Source of the DNA: Bradyrhizobium sp. CCBAU 53340
GTDB taxonomy: Bacteria > Pseudomonadota > Alphaproteobacteria > Rhizobiales > Xanthobacteraceae
Direction: 5' to 3'
Length of the DNA stretch: 64,000 nt
Assembly (NCBI RefSeq): GCF_015291645.1
Contig: NZ_CP030055.1
Span: 992,001-1,056,000 of the forward strand
The notes under the pieces were generated by a model. The model ran no database searches. It saw nothing but the letters and a program-made list of their open reading frames with translations, and was not told the origin of the DNA. A program made the position numbers and the translations under genes. Below are positions 1 through 8,586 of the stretch, in pieces; positions within the stretch are counted from its first letter, which is position 1; the number at the start of each line of letters is the position of its first letter.

Positions 1-359
1 ACGGCGGTGCCGGCGCCGACACGATACGAGGTGGCAATGGCAATGACACCCTGATCGGCGGCAGCGGGAACGACATTCTGAGCGGGAGCGGAGGCGATGA
101 CGTCTTCGTTTTCCGGCCCGGCTTCGGTCACGACCGGATCGTCTCACCTGCGGGCGGGGTCGACTTCCAGGTCGGCACGGCAGCGCACCACGATACTCTC
201 GATCTGCGCGGCCTTGGATTTGCCAACGTGCAGGATGTGCTCAATCACACCGATCCAGGTGCCAATGCCGTCATCCATGTTGGCACCGACGACATCACGC
301 TGGTCGGCGTCACCAAGGTTCAGCTTCAGATGCACAGCTTCGACTTCATGATCTCATGA
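1..359 (+). CDS. C-terminal part of an RTX (calcium-binding repeat) protein, 5' truncated by the window edge
   Basis: The frame is open from the first base and ends at TGA 357-359. It reads as nonapeptide RTX repeats (GGNGNDTLI, GGSGNDILS, then GSGGDDVFVF), followed by about 85 residues of the non-repetitive C-terminal type that usually carries the type I secretion signal. Such repeats bind calcium in parallel beta-rolls outside the cell. Only about 118 residues are visible, so the upstream enzymatic or adhesive domain cannot be named. The protein is likely exported by a type I (ABC/MFP/TolC) system, but none is encoded in this window. Confidence 0.8.
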   Translation, partial: GGAGADTIRGGNGNDTLIGGSGNDILSGSGGDDVFVFRPGFGHDRIVSPAGGVDFQVGTAAHHDTLDLRGLGFANVQDVLNHTDPGANAVIHVGTDDITLVGVTKVQLQMHSFDFMIS

Positions 360-407
360 ACCGCGGTTTGAGATGCGGGAGCGCTTTTATGCCGCCAGGT
401 CCAGGAT

Positions 408-1304
408 CTATCCCAGCCTCTTCCGCTGGCTCAGATATCGCAGCGCGAGCTTGATGAAATTGTGCACCACCATCGATGTCTCGTCCTGTCTGAACACCAG
501 GAACACGTCTGCGGCGGGCGGTGAGGGGCGGATTGGACGAAACGCGATGTCGGCTGTCGTGAAACGCGCGATCGATTGCGGCACGAGCGCGACGCCGAAG
601 CCGGCCGCGATCAGGCTCGGGATCGACTGCGCATCGACGACCTGCTGGGATACCTTTGGCAGGAAGCCGGCATCGACGCAGCAGGTCTGTACATAGCGCG
701 CGAAATCAGAGCTGTCGGGATCGAGCACGACGTGGTCTTCCGACGCCAGTTCGGAAAGCGCAACGCGCTTGCGTTTCGCCAAAGGGTGGTTGCGGGCCAC
801 GGCGAGGACGACCTCTTCCCGCCATGCCAGTCTGCTGACGAGGTCGCGTTCGGTGGGGACGCCACGAATGAGCGAGATATTGGTGGTACGGTTGAGCAGG
901 GCCGCGATCTGCAGCGCCGGCGCCTGCTCGTGCACCGTCATCCTGACCAATGGCGCCACCTCCCGGTAGGCCGCAAGCAGCTCCGCAAGCCGGCCGCGCA
1001 GGATGGAGCCGGTCGCACCGAGATCCAGTGTTCCGATCAGGCCGGCGCCGATCGAGCGCACCTCGTCTTCCGCTGACTTGACCTGTTGCAGGATGGCGCG
1101 GCCGCGCAGCAGCATCGCTTCACCGGCCTGGGTCAGCTCGACCTTGCGGCTGGTCCTGTAGAGCAGCTGGGTGCCGAGCTCTGCCTCGAGGGCCTGGATA
1201 TGCTGGCTGAGCGGCGGCTGCGAGATGTTCAGCCGCCGGGCGGCGAGGGTGAAGCTGCGCTCCTCGGCCACGGCAATGAAATACCTGAGCTGGCGAAGGT
1301 CCAT
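408..1304 (-). CDS. LysR-family transcriptional regulator
   Basis: This is a 298-residue protein, the usual LysR length. The N-terminal winged helix-turn-helix (residues 1-60, MDLRQLRYFIAVAEERSFT and ISQPPLSQHIQALE) is canonical, and a periplasmic-binding-protein-like effector domain follows from about residue 90. It is transcribed divergently from the symporter-allA-allE operon across a 209-bp intergenic region, the classic arrangement for a LysR regulator and its target. I infer that it responds to a ureide or an organic acid related to those genes; the effector cannot be read from sequence. Confidence 0.9.
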   Translation of the reverse strand: MDLRQLRYFIAVAEERSFTLAARRLNISQPPLSQHIQALEAELGTQLLYRTSRKVELTQAGEAMLLRGRAILQQVKSAEDEVRSIGAGLIGTLDLGATGSILRGRLAELLAAYREVAPLVRMTVHEQAPALQIAALLNRTTNISLIRGVPTERDLVSRLAWREEVVLAVARNHPLAKRKRVALSELASEDHVVLDPDSSDFARYVQTCCVDAGFLPKVSQQVVDAQSIPSLIAAGFGVALVPQSIARFTTADIAFRPIRPSPPAADVFLVFRQDETSMVVHNFIKLALRYLSQRKRLG

Positions 1305-1513
1305 AGCGAAAACCTATCAATCGTGTCGTTCTATATATTGGACTTGATGTCGCGCCTGGTCAACGAATGACCGATCGAGCCTCCGTCCGCCCTGCAAAGC
1401 GTCGGCCAGCTCTGCACGCAGCGGCCTCATGCCGCTGCCAACGACAACAACGGCGAAAGGCTCAAGCCGCCGATCAAGCTAGACAGATACAAGCCCAGCG
1501 AGCGAGGAAAGCC
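1305..1513. promoter_or_regulatory. Divergent control region between the lysR gene and the symporter operon
   Basis: This 209-bp region should contain both divergent promoters. An AT-rich patch at 1310-1350 stands out from the GC-rich surroundings. It holds inverted halves ATCAA (1316-1320) and TTGAT (1344-1348) around TATATATTG, a plausible LysR operator, though such short halves could occur by chance. A frame open upstream of the symporter start, from 1367, encodes Arg/Ala/Gln-rich sequence unlike any transporter N-terminus and is treated as non-coding. Confidence 0.35.
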
Positions 1514-2848
1514 ATGCCCAGGATCTTCAAGTCACTCTTCTTCCAGGTCGTCGTCGCGCTCGCGCTCGGCATTGCGCTCGGCATGGCCTATCCCGATACG
1601 GCCTTGCAGATGAAGCCGCTCGGCGACGGCTTCATCAAGCTGATCAAGATGCTGGTACCCGTCATCGTGTTCTGCGTCGTGGTGCAGGGAATTTCGGCGG
1701 CCGGAGACCTTTCGAAGGTCGGAAGGGTCGGCATCCGCGCGCTGCTCTATTTCGAGATCGTCACGTCAGTCGCCCTGGTGTTCGGCATCGCGCTGGCCTA
1801 CTATTTCCAGCCCGGTGCCGGAATGAACATCAACCCGGCGACGCTCGACGCCAAGGCGCTGAGCGGATTCAGCCAGACCGCAGCTCAGGTCGCCGGCGGC
1901 GGCGTTTCCGAGTTCCTGATGAAGCTCATCCCCGGAACGATCGTCGGCGCGTTCAGCTCCGGCGATGTCCTGCAGGTCTTGATCGTCTCGATCATGTTCG
2001 GCTGTGCGGTGTCACTGTGCGGCGAGCGCGCAAGGCCGGTCGTCGATTTCGTCGAGCGGGTCAACGAGATCATCTTCAAGATGATGAACTTCGTCGTCCG
2101 GCTCGCCCCGATCGGCGTCTTCGGCGCGATCGCGTTCACCGTCGGCAAGTACGGCATCGGTTCGCTCAAGCAGCTCGGCGGCCTGGTTGGCCTGTTCTAT
2201 CTGGCTGTGGTCCTGTTCGTGGTGGTCGTCCTCGGAGCGATCATGCGGCTGTCCGGCTTCAGCCTGTTCAAGCTGCTCGCGTACTTGCGCGAAGAGCTGA
2301 TGATCGTGCTCGGCACCGCCGCGGGCGACAGCGTGCTGCCGCAGACCATGCGCAAGCTCGAATTGCTTGGAATCAAGCGGTCGACTGTCGGACTCGTCAT
2401 CCCGACCGGTTATTCGTTCAACCTGGATGCGTTCTCAATCTACCTGACCCTGGCAGCCGTCTTCATTGCGCAGGCGACCAACACGCCGCTGGCCATGGGG
2501 GACCTGCTGGCGATCCTCGGCGTCGCGTTGCTCACCTCCAAGGGCGCCCATGGCGTCCCGGGCTCGGCCATCGTCGTCCTCGCCGCCACGCTGTCGGCAA
2601 TCCCGGCCATCCCGGCGATCGGCCTCGTTCTGATCTTGTCGGTGGACTGGTTCATCGGTATTGCTCGTGCGCTCGGCAATTACGTCGGAAACTGCGTTGC
2701 GACGGTGGTCGTCGCCTCATGGGAAGGCGACCTTGATCGCGCCAAGGCGCATCGTATCCTGAACGGCGAGATGGTTCCGTCGGGCGAGACCCTGCAGGCC
2801 GAACCTGATGGCGCGGCTGCTCCCGTCGCGGGTTTGCAGACGCTGTAA
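1514..2848 (+). CDS. Dicarboxylate/amino acid:cation symporter (DAACS/DctA-like) with altered substrate-site motifs
   Basis: The product is a 444-residue integral membrane symporter of the GltPh/DctA fold. The ATG at 1514 is chosen because GAGGAAA lies just upstream and MPRIFKSLFFQVVVALALG is a typical DctA N-terminus. Family landmarks are LGDGFIKLIKM, VIPTGYSFNLD and IARALGNYVGN. The hairpin-1 serine-rich motif (SSSES-type in DctA) reads AAGDS at residues 269-273. The conserved N-[LM]-D-G-T motif reads NLDAF at 303-307. Both lie at the substrate and sodium site, so specificity probably differs from C4-dicarboxylates. It precedes allA by 25 bp, which suggests import of a ureide-derived or related acid. 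Confidence 0.85.
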   Translation: MPRIFKSLFFQVVVALALGIALGMAYPDTALQMKPLGDGFIKLIKMLVPVIVFCVVVQGISAAGDLSKVGRVGIRALLYFEIVTSVALVFGIALAYYFQPGAGMNINPATLDAKALSGFSQTAAQVAGGGVSEFLMKLIPGTIVGAFSSGDVLQVLIVSIMFGCAVSLCGERARPVVDFVERVNEIIFKMMNFVVRLAPIGVFGAIAFTVGKYGIGSLKQLGGLVGLFYLAVVLFVVVVLGAIMRLSGFSLFKLLAYLREELMIVLGTAAGDSVLPQTMRKLELLGIKRSTVGLVIPTGYSFNLDAFSIYLTLAAVFIAQATNTPLAMGDLLAILGVALLTSKGAHGVPGSAIVVLAATLSAIPAIPAIGLVLILSVDWFIGIARALGNYVGNCVATVVVASWEGDLDRAKAHRILNGEMVPSGETLQAEPDGAAAPVAGLQTL

Positions 2849-2873
2849 GCGCGGACGCCTTTGAGGTTGGTGA

Positions 2874-3380
2874 ATGGCGACACTTTCGATCGAGCCCCTG
2901 ACGAAGCAGGCGTTCGCTCCGTTCGGCGAAGTCATCGAAACGGAGGGGGTGGCCCCCCTGTCGATCAACCAGGGCTATGCGAGGCGCTTCAACGACCTCG
3001 CCAATATCGACGTCGCCGCGGAGGGCGGACAGACCAACATCAGCTGGTTTGTCGCCTCCTTGCGTCCTGTGCCCATCGCCATTCGCCTGATGGAGCGCCA
3101 TCCGCTCGGCAGCCAGTTGTTCATGCCGCTCGACGGGGCCGACTGGCTGGTCGTCGTTTGCGCAGATCCGCGCAAACCAGAGAGCTATCGGGCGTTCGCG
3201 GCGACGGGGCATCAGGGCGTGAACTACGCGCGAAATTGCTGGCACCATCCGCTCTTGGTGCTCAAGGACGCAAGCCCGTTCCTGGTCGTCGACCGCAAGG
3301 GGAACGGGAACAATCTCGAAGAATACTGGCTTGACGAGACCGTGCAGCTCGATCTCATGCCGGAAAGCCACGAGGTCTGA
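2874..3380 (+). CDS. allA: Ureidoglycolate lyase
   Basis: This 168-residue protein has the AllA (ureidoglycolate lyase) length and pattern: an N-terminal I-x-P-L-T-x-x-A-F-A-P-F-G motif, the NQG-YA-R-F region near residue 24, and WHHPLL near residue 122. The enzyme splits ureidoglycolate into glyoxylate and urea, a late step of allantoin breakdown in the cytoplasm. It sits second in an operon: 25 bp after the symporter and 2 bp before allE. No other allantoin genes (allantoinase, allantoate amidohydrolase) are in the window, so the operon supplies only the last steps. Confidence 0.88.
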   Translation: MATLSIEPLTKQAFAPFGEVIETEGVAPLSINQGYARRFNDLANIDVAAEGGQTNISWFVASLRPVPIAIRLMERHPLGSQLFMPLDGADWLVVVCADPRKPESYRAFAATGHQGVNYARNCWHHPLLVLKDASPFLVVDRKGNGNNLEEYWLDETVQLDLMPESHEV

Positions 3381-3382
3381 CG

Positions 3383-4222
3383 ATGTCATCGCGCACCTAT
3401 CACGTCCCGCAGGGCGGCCTGCCGCCGCAGACGGATCTCCTTAGCGGCCGCGCGGTCTTTACGACCGCGTACGCCGTTATTCCGAGCAGCGTGCAACGCG
3501 ATATCGTCGTCAGTTATTTGCCGCACTGGGACAATACGCGCGTCTGGGTGCTGGCGCGGCCGCTCTCCGGCTTCGCCGAGACGTTCTCCCACTATCTGAT
3601 GGAGATCGCGCCGGCAGGAGGAAGCGACATCCCCGAGCCCGAAAAGGACGCGGAGGGAGCGCTGTTCGTCGTGGGCGGGCATGTCACTCTCAAGCTGGCG
3701 GGCAAGGAAGCCGAGCTGAGGAGCGGCGGCTTTGCCTATGTGCCGCCGGGTTGCGCGTGGAGCCTTCGCAATCGCGGCCCGGGCCCGGCCCAGCTTCACT
3801 GGATCCGCAAGCTGTACCAGCGCGTGCCGGGTTTGGCCGACCCCGAACCGATCGTGGCCAACGAAGACTCGATTGCGCCGGTGCCGATGCCTGATACGGA
3901 CGGGCGGTGGGCCACCACGCGCTTCGTCGATCCCGCCGACCTCAGGCACGACATGCACGTTACCATCGTGACGTTCGAGCCGGGGGGAACGATCCCCTTC
4001 ATGGAGACGCACGTCATGGAGCACGGGCTGTACGTGCTCGAAGGCAAGGCGGTCTACCGCCTCAATCGCGATTGGGTGGAGGTCGAGGCCGGCGACTATA
4101 TGTGGCTGCGCGCGTTCTGCCCGCAGGCCTGCTACGCGGGAGGTCCCGGCCGATTTCGCTATCTGCTCTACAAGGACGTCAACAGGCACATGAATCTGCG
4201 GCAAGGGGCGCCGCTGATCTAG
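3383..4222 (+). CDS. allE: (S)-ureidoglycine aminohydrolase, bicupin
   Basis: The product is 279 residues with two cupin domains. The N-terminal one runs to about residue 140 with the GG-x-YVPPG cupin turn. The C-terminal one has EPGGTIPFMETHVMEHGLYVL, the metal-binding cupin motif with E and H ligands, and then WVEVEAGDYMWL. AllE/YlbA removes ammonia from ureidoglycine to give ureidoglycolate, the substrate of AllA encoded just upstream. The two genes are separated by 2 bp and are surely co-transcribed. The TAG stop (4220-4222) overlaps that of the convergent mdcH gene, leaving no room for a terminator between the two operons. Confidence 0.88.
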   Translation: MSSRTYHVPQGGLPPQTDLLSGRAVFTTAYAVIPSSVQRDIVVSYLPHWDNTRVWVLARPLSGFAETFSHYLMEIAPAGGSDIPEPEKDAEGALFVVGGHVTLKLAGKEAELRSGGFAYVPPGCAWSLRNRGPGPAQLHWIRKLYQRVPGLADPEPIVANEDSIAPVPMPDTDGRWATTRFVDPADLRHDMHVTIVTFEPGGTIPFMETHVMEHGLYVLEGKAVYRLNRDWVEVEAGDYMWLRAFCPQACYAGGPGRFRYLLYKDVNRHMNLRQGAPLI

Positions 4223-5142
4223 TCTTGCCGCGCGATCCAACTGCGCAGGCCGCCGATGGTGCGGAATCCGTCGGCGGCATAGCAGCGGATCGACGGAAAG
4301 GCGCCTTGCATCATCTCGGCCAGCGCATGTCCCGGGCCGAGGTCCAGCACGCGATCGACGCCTTGCTCTGCAAGAGCCTCCAGCGTCGCAGCCCAGTCGA
4401 TCGGGCGTGCGACCTGGCCGGCGAGCGTCGCCGTCGCATCGGATGCACAGAAGATGCGCTCGCCGCCATCTCCGGCGAGGAGGATCCGCTGAGCTGCAAT
4501 GGGCGCGTGCGTGCTCGCCGCGAACGCCTGTTGCAGGGGCTTGCAGGCCGCTTCGAGCCGTGACGTGTGCGAGGCGATCCTGACGGCGAGAAGTCCGGCC
4601 CGCGCGGCGCCCTGCGTTGTCGCCTCATGGCAGAGACCGATGACATCCCGTTCCGTGCCGCCGACCACATAGAGAAGATCGGGATTCCTGATCGCGATCT
4701 CGCAGCGATGCTTCGCAAGCAGCTGGCCGAGCGTGGTCCGATCGAGCCCGCGGACATAGCCGAGCCGGCTGTCCGGACCGGCCGCGCGGTCCATCAACCG
4801 GGCGCGGACATCGGTCAGTCGCAGGGCTTCGTCGGCGGTCCATAGTCCCGCGATGCTCCAGGCCGCCATCTCGCCAACGCTATAACCCGTGACCACGGTC
4901 TCCTTAGTCAGCAGATCGGCAATGCAGGCGTGGATCGCGAGGGCCGATGTGACGGTCAAGATCTGGCTGACGCGGTTGGCGGACAGCACGTCCGCGTTCC
5001 GCGTCCTCACGAACTCTCGCGGGTCTTCCCCGAGACGGGCCGTTGTGGCAGCGAAAACCGGCTCGGCAGCCGGCTGGCCGGCGACAAGATCAAAAATCTG
5101 GTCCGAGAGCGTGCCTTGTCCGCCGCAGAGCAGTGCCAGCAT
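4219..5142 (-). CDS. mdcH: Malonate decarboxylase subunit epsilon (malonyl-CoA:ACP transacylase)
   Basis: This 307-residue acyltransferase (FabD-like fold) has the nucleophile elbow G-Y-S-V-G-E at residues 86-91 (Ser88) and the N-terminal GGQG motif. MdcH loads the malonate decarboxylase acyl carrier subunit with malonyl from malonyl-CoA to prime the enzyme. The start at 5142 is chosen over longer frames because the protein then begins MLALLCGGQG and its ATG overlaps the mdcB TGA by one base (TGATG). It is the last gene of the mdcACDEGBH operon and converges on allE with overlapping stops. Confidence 0.88.
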   Translation of the reverse strand: MLALLCGGQGTLSDQIFDLVAGQPAAEPVFAATTARLGEDPREFVRTRNADVLSANRVSQILTVTSALAIHACIADLLTKETVVTGYSVGEMAAWSIAGLWTADEALRLTDVRARLMDRAAGPDSRLGYVRGLDRTTLGQLLAKHRCEIAIRNPDLLYVVGGTERDVIGLCHEATTQGAARAGLLAVRIASHTSRLEAACKPLQQAFAASTHAPIAAQRILLAGDGGERIFCASDATATLAGQVARPIDWAATLEALAEQGVDRVLDLGPGHALAEMMQGAFPSIRCYAADGFRTIGGLRSWIARQD

Positions 5143-5990
5143 CAGGGCCCCATCCGATCGACGAACAGGGTCATGGCGAGCAGATCTGCCGAGCCGCCCG
5201 GGCTGAGGTTGCGGGCGACGAATGCCTGGTGAATATCGGCGGCGCGCTTGCGCCATCCCGAAGAGCCGACGCCTCCGGCGGCAAGGAATGCAGACGCGCT
5301 ATCTTGCGCGAACCGCAATCCCTCGGCTCCGCCCCGGTGCAGCAGATTGGTGTCGGCGACTTCGGCCATCAACGCCATGCAGGTTTGAACGCGGACCGCT
5401 TCGTCATCGTCGGGCACGAGCGTCCGTGCCGCATGCAGCGCGGGAAGGGCGATGTCATAGACGGAGGGGAAACCGCAAGCGGCTTCCGCCCTGGCGCCGC
5501 CGGCGCCATAGCGGCGCGCAGCCACCGCGCCATGGCTGCGCAGCGAGATCGGGCCGTCGAGGATGGCCTCGCCCCATCGTTGCGACACCAATTCGCCGAG
5601 CGGCTTGCGGATGCCGAGCGCGCTGCGATAGCCGGCCGCGGCGCAGAGCAGGCCCAGCCCGAAGATCGCGCCGCGATGCGTGTTTACGCCCGAGGTCGCC
5701 GCCAGCATCGCGCGCTCGGCCGAAACCCCGATCGCGCGTAACCGGTCCATGCCGGCGCCCACGGCGCCTGCGGCGGCGAGCTCGTGGAAGAACGGTGCCA
5801 GCGTGTCGGCGCTTCGGCACAGCAGTTTGGCATCCATATCGCGATGTGCGCCGTTGTCGACATGGCTCACGAGCCCGGGCTTCGGATAGGTCTCGACTTC
5901 GCGCTTCAGGCAGAGCGAAGCGAGATGACCGAGCTGCTCCGCACGCAGCGCTCGTTGCGGCAGCGCTTGCCATCTCAGCGCAAGGTTCAT
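5142..5990 (-). CDS. mdcB: Triphosphoribosyl-dephospho-CoA synthase
   Basis: The product is 282 residues of the CitG/MdcB family. Visible family landmarks are EVETYPKPGLVSHVDNGAH near residue 30 (conserved K-P-G-L-V and D-x-G-x-H) and GVNTHRGAIFGLGLLCAAAG near residue 100. The enzyme condenses ATP with dephospho-CoA to form the prosthetic-group precursor that MdcG transfers to the acyl carrier subunit MdcC. It lies between mdcG (4-base overlap) and mdcH (1-base overlap) in one tightly coupled operon. Confidence 0.9.
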   Translation of the reverse strand: MNLALRWQALPQRALRAEQLGHLASLCLKREVETYPKPGLVSHVDNGAHRDMDAKLLCRSADTLAPFFHELAAAGAVGAGMDRLRAIGVSAERAMLAATSGVNTHRGAIFGLGLLCAAAGYRSALGIRKPLGELVSQRWGEAILDGPISLRSHGAVAARRYGAGGARAEAACGFPSVYDIALPALHAARTLVPDDDEAVRVQTCMALMAEVADTNLLHRGGAEGLRFAQDSASAFLAAGGVGSSGWRKRAADIHQAFVARNLSPGGSADLLAMTLFVDRMGP

Positions 5991-6634
5991 GACACCGCAC
6001 CCGACAGAAAAGCGGCGCGCGTCGTGCTCGCGACACCGGCCGGACCTTTCACAAGCACTTCGTCCTCGTCATGGCCGGTCAGCTCGCGCCATTGCACGCC
6101 CCCGGCGGGACCCATGATCTCGCCGTCCAGCCGCATCGGTGCCTGCTTGGCAATCGCGGCAATGTCGGACGGCAGGCTCTTTGCTTGCGTCACTGATGAC
6201 AGCGGCCAGAGCAGATCGAGATCCGAGCTCTCGGAAAGATAGGGAAGGCCGGTGAGATGCTGCCAGGCCAGACTGCCGAAGGTGCGCGTCTCCGGCAGAA
6301 GCGCAAGCAAGAGGTCGATGGTCGCGCGCCAGTGCGCAGGCGCCGCGGCGGCGGCATCGGCCAGCAGGGGCGGCGGAGCGGATGCGACGATATCAGCGGC
6401 GGCGAGCGAGATGGCGATGCGCCGTTTGCCATGGCTTGGAGGAAGCGGCAGACCGAGCGGAACGCGGCCGGCGGTATCGCTGCAGGCCGGCCGGCGGACG
6501 ATGAGGGGACGTCCCGCATGTACCCAGCCCGCGACGATCGGCTCGCTGGCAAGCTCGGGATAGCGATCCATCACCGCGGCCCATCCGGCCGTCGAGGCCT
6601 TTACCATGCTGTGGCGTGCGAGAGCTTCAGCCAT
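5987..6634 (-). CDS. mdcG: Phosphoribosyl-dephospho-CoA transferase (holo-ACP synthase of malonate decarboxylase)
   Basis: This is a 215-residue protein if it starts at the ATG at 6634. That choice overlaps mdcE by 8 bp and gives the ARHSMV segment that resembles the RPHDLL N-terminus of MdcG. The nucleotidyltransferase signature is visible as FGSLAWQ followed by SESSDLDLLWPL (G-S and D-x-D-L-L-W). MdcG attaches the triphosphoribosyl-dephospho-CoA made by MdcB to the serine of MdcC. A longer in-frame extension reaches 6805 but overlaps mdcE deeply and is Arg-rich, so it is rejected. Confidence 0.88.
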   Translation of the reverse strand: MAEALARHSMVKASTAGWAAVMDRYPELASEPIVAGWVHAGRPLIVRRPACSDTAGRVPLGLPLPPSHGKRRIAISLAAADIVASAPPPLLADAAAAAPAHWRATIDLLLALLPETRTFGSLAWQHLTGLPYLSESSDLDLLWPLSSVTQAKSLPSDIAAIAKQAPMRLDGEIMGPAGGVQWRELTGHDEDEVLVKGPAGVASTTRAAFLSGAVS

Positions 6635-7361
6635 GTTGCGATCCCCGATGCGCCGCGAGCGCAGCAACGCGATCGGCGATCTCGGCAGCTTTGCGCCTGC
6701 CGCCGCGTTCGGCGCCGAGCCGGCTGCGATCATCCCGTCCGTGCGACCGTTGCAGGACGGCCGCAAGCTGCGGCGCCAGCGGTGCGCTGTCGTCCCAGAC
6801 GGCATGAACGCCGCCCGTCAGCACCATGTTGTCGAGCCCGGGCGCGAACACGGGCGTCGCTTCGGCCTTGGCCTCCAGCACATCGATCGGCAGCTTGGTG
6901 ACCCGTGCCATCGACGGCAGGTCCATCACCGCGGGATGGGCGCCGGGCAGCGCCACCAGCGTGCCGGTGGCGAGCGCGGTGGCGATGAACGCGCCGGCGG
7001 CGCTACCGCCATAGAGCAGGCCGACGGTGCGATGGCCCTCGGCCTCCGCCAGCAGCAGCGCCTTGGCGAGATGCGACAGATATTCGCTGAGGCCGAGCAG
7101 CTCGTCGCGCTTGCTCATGCGCTGGCTGGCGGAATCCACCAGGAACAGAATCGGCGCCCGATCCTCGGACTTGACGATGTTGATCACGCGTCTCGCGAGC
7201 ACGATCGCCTCGTCGGCGCCAAGCGGCTGTCCCCCGATGATGCCGAGCACGTGGATAGGTCCGCCGTCGGGCAGCATCGCCCGTCCCGCGATCATCGCGC
7301 CTGATGTGTCGATCTTGCGCCCGTTCGGAAACAGGCTGGCCAGGATGTCATCGCGCGTCAT
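6627..7361 (-). CDS. mdcE: Malonate decarboxylase subunit gamma
   Basis: The product is 244 residues with the crotonase/carboxyltransferase-like fold of MdcE. It contains LVDSASQRMSKRDELLGLSEYLSHLAKAL and LLYGGSAAGAFIATALA (oxyanion-type glycine run), with a highly charged C-terminus. Together with MdcD it decarboxylates malonyl-S-ACP to acetyl-S-ACP and CO2 in the cytoplasm. The start at 7361 (MTRDDILASLFP) overlaps the mdcD end by 14 bp, consistent with translational coupling. A longer frame reaching 7556 reads through mdcD antiframe-type sequence and is not used. Confidence 0.9.
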   Translation of the reverse strand: MTRDDILASLFPNGRKIDTSGAMIAGRAMLPDGGPIHVLGIIGGQPLGADEAIVLARRVINIVKSEDRAPILFLVDSASQRMSKRDELLGLSEYLSHLAKALLLAEAEGHRTVGLLYGGSAAGAFIATALATGTLVALPGAHPAVMDLPSMARVTKLPIDVLEAKAEATPVFAPGLDNMVLTGGVHAVWDDSAPLAPQLAAVLQRSHGRDDRSRLGAERGGRRKAAEIADRVAALAAHRGSQHG

Positions 7362-8262
7362 CGGCGTTCTCCCTGTCGTTGGCGGCGCGGAGGAACGCGG
7401 CGGTCGGAAGTGCGGGAATCTCGGTCGGATCGCCGATGCCGAGCGCCTGCCAGATCTCGACCGCATCTTCGGCCTCGCCAAAGCGCTGCAATCGCCGCTC
7501 CAGCCGCGCCTGCTCGGCTTCGAGCACCGCCACATCAAATCGCCTGGTGGTCCCAAGTGCCTCGATCGCAGCTTGCCGAAACGCCAGCGCCTCGTCGTCG
7601 ACGAACATGTCGGCGCCGCCGATCAAATAGCGGTGCTTGCCGCCCATGGTGCGCCAGACCAGGGCGCGATCGCGCGAGTCGAATTCCTCGATGCCCTTGT
7701 TGGTCTCGATCACTTCGGGGCCGCTGACGCTGAGCCGGCCCTGTTCGGAGACAACAAGGCGCGAGCAGGTGCCAGCGATCAGGCTGCCCCCGCCATAGCA
7801 GCCGGCACGCCCGCCGATCAGGCCGACGACGTTGACGCCGGCGCAGCGCGCCTCGATCACGGCGCGCATGATTTCCGCGATCGCGAGCTCGCCGGCATTG
7901 GCTTCCTGCAGCCGCACGCCGCCGGTATCGAACAGGATCACCACGTCTTGCTTGAGCGCGCGGGCGGCGCGCAACAGGCCGGTGAGCTTGGCGCCGTGGA
8001 CTTCGCCGAAAGCGCCGCCCATGAAGCGTCCTTCCTGCGCAGCGACGAGCAGCGGCGCGCCGTCCAGGCGGCCACGTCCGACCACGATGCCGTCGTCGAA
8101 CTGCTCGGGCAGATCGAAGATCGACAGATGCGGGCTGATCTCGCGCAGCTCGGGGCCGATGAATTCAGAGAAGCTGCCGGCATCGAGCAGCGCGTCGATG
8201 CGCTGCCGGGCGCTCGCCTCGTACCAGCTCAGCGAGACGGCATTGGCTGTGACGGCTGTCAT
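7348..8262 (-). CDS. mdcD: Malonate decarboxylase subunit beta
   Basis: The product is 304 residues of the MdcD family with a carboxyltransferase-like fold. Visible features are SWYEASARQRIDALLD at the N-terminus, GRFMGGAFGEVHGAKLTGLL near residue 80, FDTGGVRLQEANAGE near residue 115, and RAGCYGGGSLIAG near residue 155, all glycine-rich active-site segments. With MdcE it forms the decarboxylase proper. Its ATG overlaps the mdcC stop by 4 bp. I see no frame interruption or missing segment. Confidence 0.92.
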   Translation of the reverse strand: MTAVTANAVSLSWYEASARQRIDALLDAGSFSEFIGPELREISPHLSIFDLPEQFDDGIVVGRGRLDGAPLLVAAQEGRFMGGAFGEVHGAKLTGLLRAARALKQDVVILFDTGGVRLQEANAGELAIAEIMRAVIEARCAGVNVVGLIGGRAGCYGGGSLIAGTCSRLVVSEQGRLSVSGPEVIETNKGIEEFDSRDRALVWRTMGGKHRYLIGGADMFVDDEALAFRQAAIEALGTTRRFDVAVLEAEQARLERRLQRFGEAEDAVEIWQALGIGDPTEIPALPTAAFLRAANDRENADDAR

Positions 8263-8576
8263 TGCTCCGGCTCCTCGATCTTGCGGACGCCCTGGGCAAG
8301 CCGCAGCGCCACCGTGTCGGGCCGGGCGCCACCGTCATTGACGGAGATGCGCAAGCCCCCGGCAGAGCGGCGGGCGACGAAGTCGCGGACCACGGCGTCC
8401 CACACCGTACCGAAGCCATGGGCCGCCGTTGCGATGTCGATGGTGCAGATGTCAGGCGGAAGGCCGCGTTCCAGCAGCACTTCGAGATTGCCGGAGGCGA
8501 CCACGCCGACGATGGCCTGCGCGCGGGTGCCGCCGGCGGATCTGGTTGCAGTCAGTCTGAAGCTGAGCTTTTCCAT
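8259..8576 (-). CDS. mdcC: Malonate decarboxylase subunit delta (acyl carrier protein)
   Basis: This 105-residue protein has the normal MdcC length. The prosthetic-group attachment region V-A-S-G-N-L-E-V-L-L places the modified serine at residue 28, equivalent to the S-G-D/N-L-E motif of known MdcC and CitD proteins. It carries the acetyl/malonyl thioester on 2'-(5''-phosphoribosyl)-3'-dephospho-CoA between MdcA and MdcDE. The conserved C-terminal N-D-x-G-A-R-P-D is also present at about residues 80-87. It sits 10 bp after mdcA and overlaps mdcD. Confidence 0.92.
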   Translation of the reverse strand: MEKLSFRLTATRSAGGTRAQAIVGVVASGNLEVLLERGLPPDICTIDIATAAHGFGTVWDAVVRDFVARRSAGGLRISVNDGGARPDTVALRLAQGVRKIEEPEQ

Positions 8577-8586
8577 GCAAAACGCC

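Noticed and set aside
1367..1513. N-terminal extension of the symporter frame from 1367
   Set aside because: It encodes Arg/Gln/Ala-rich sequence unlike DAACS proteins, and a GAGGAAA ribosome site directly precedes the ATG at 1514.
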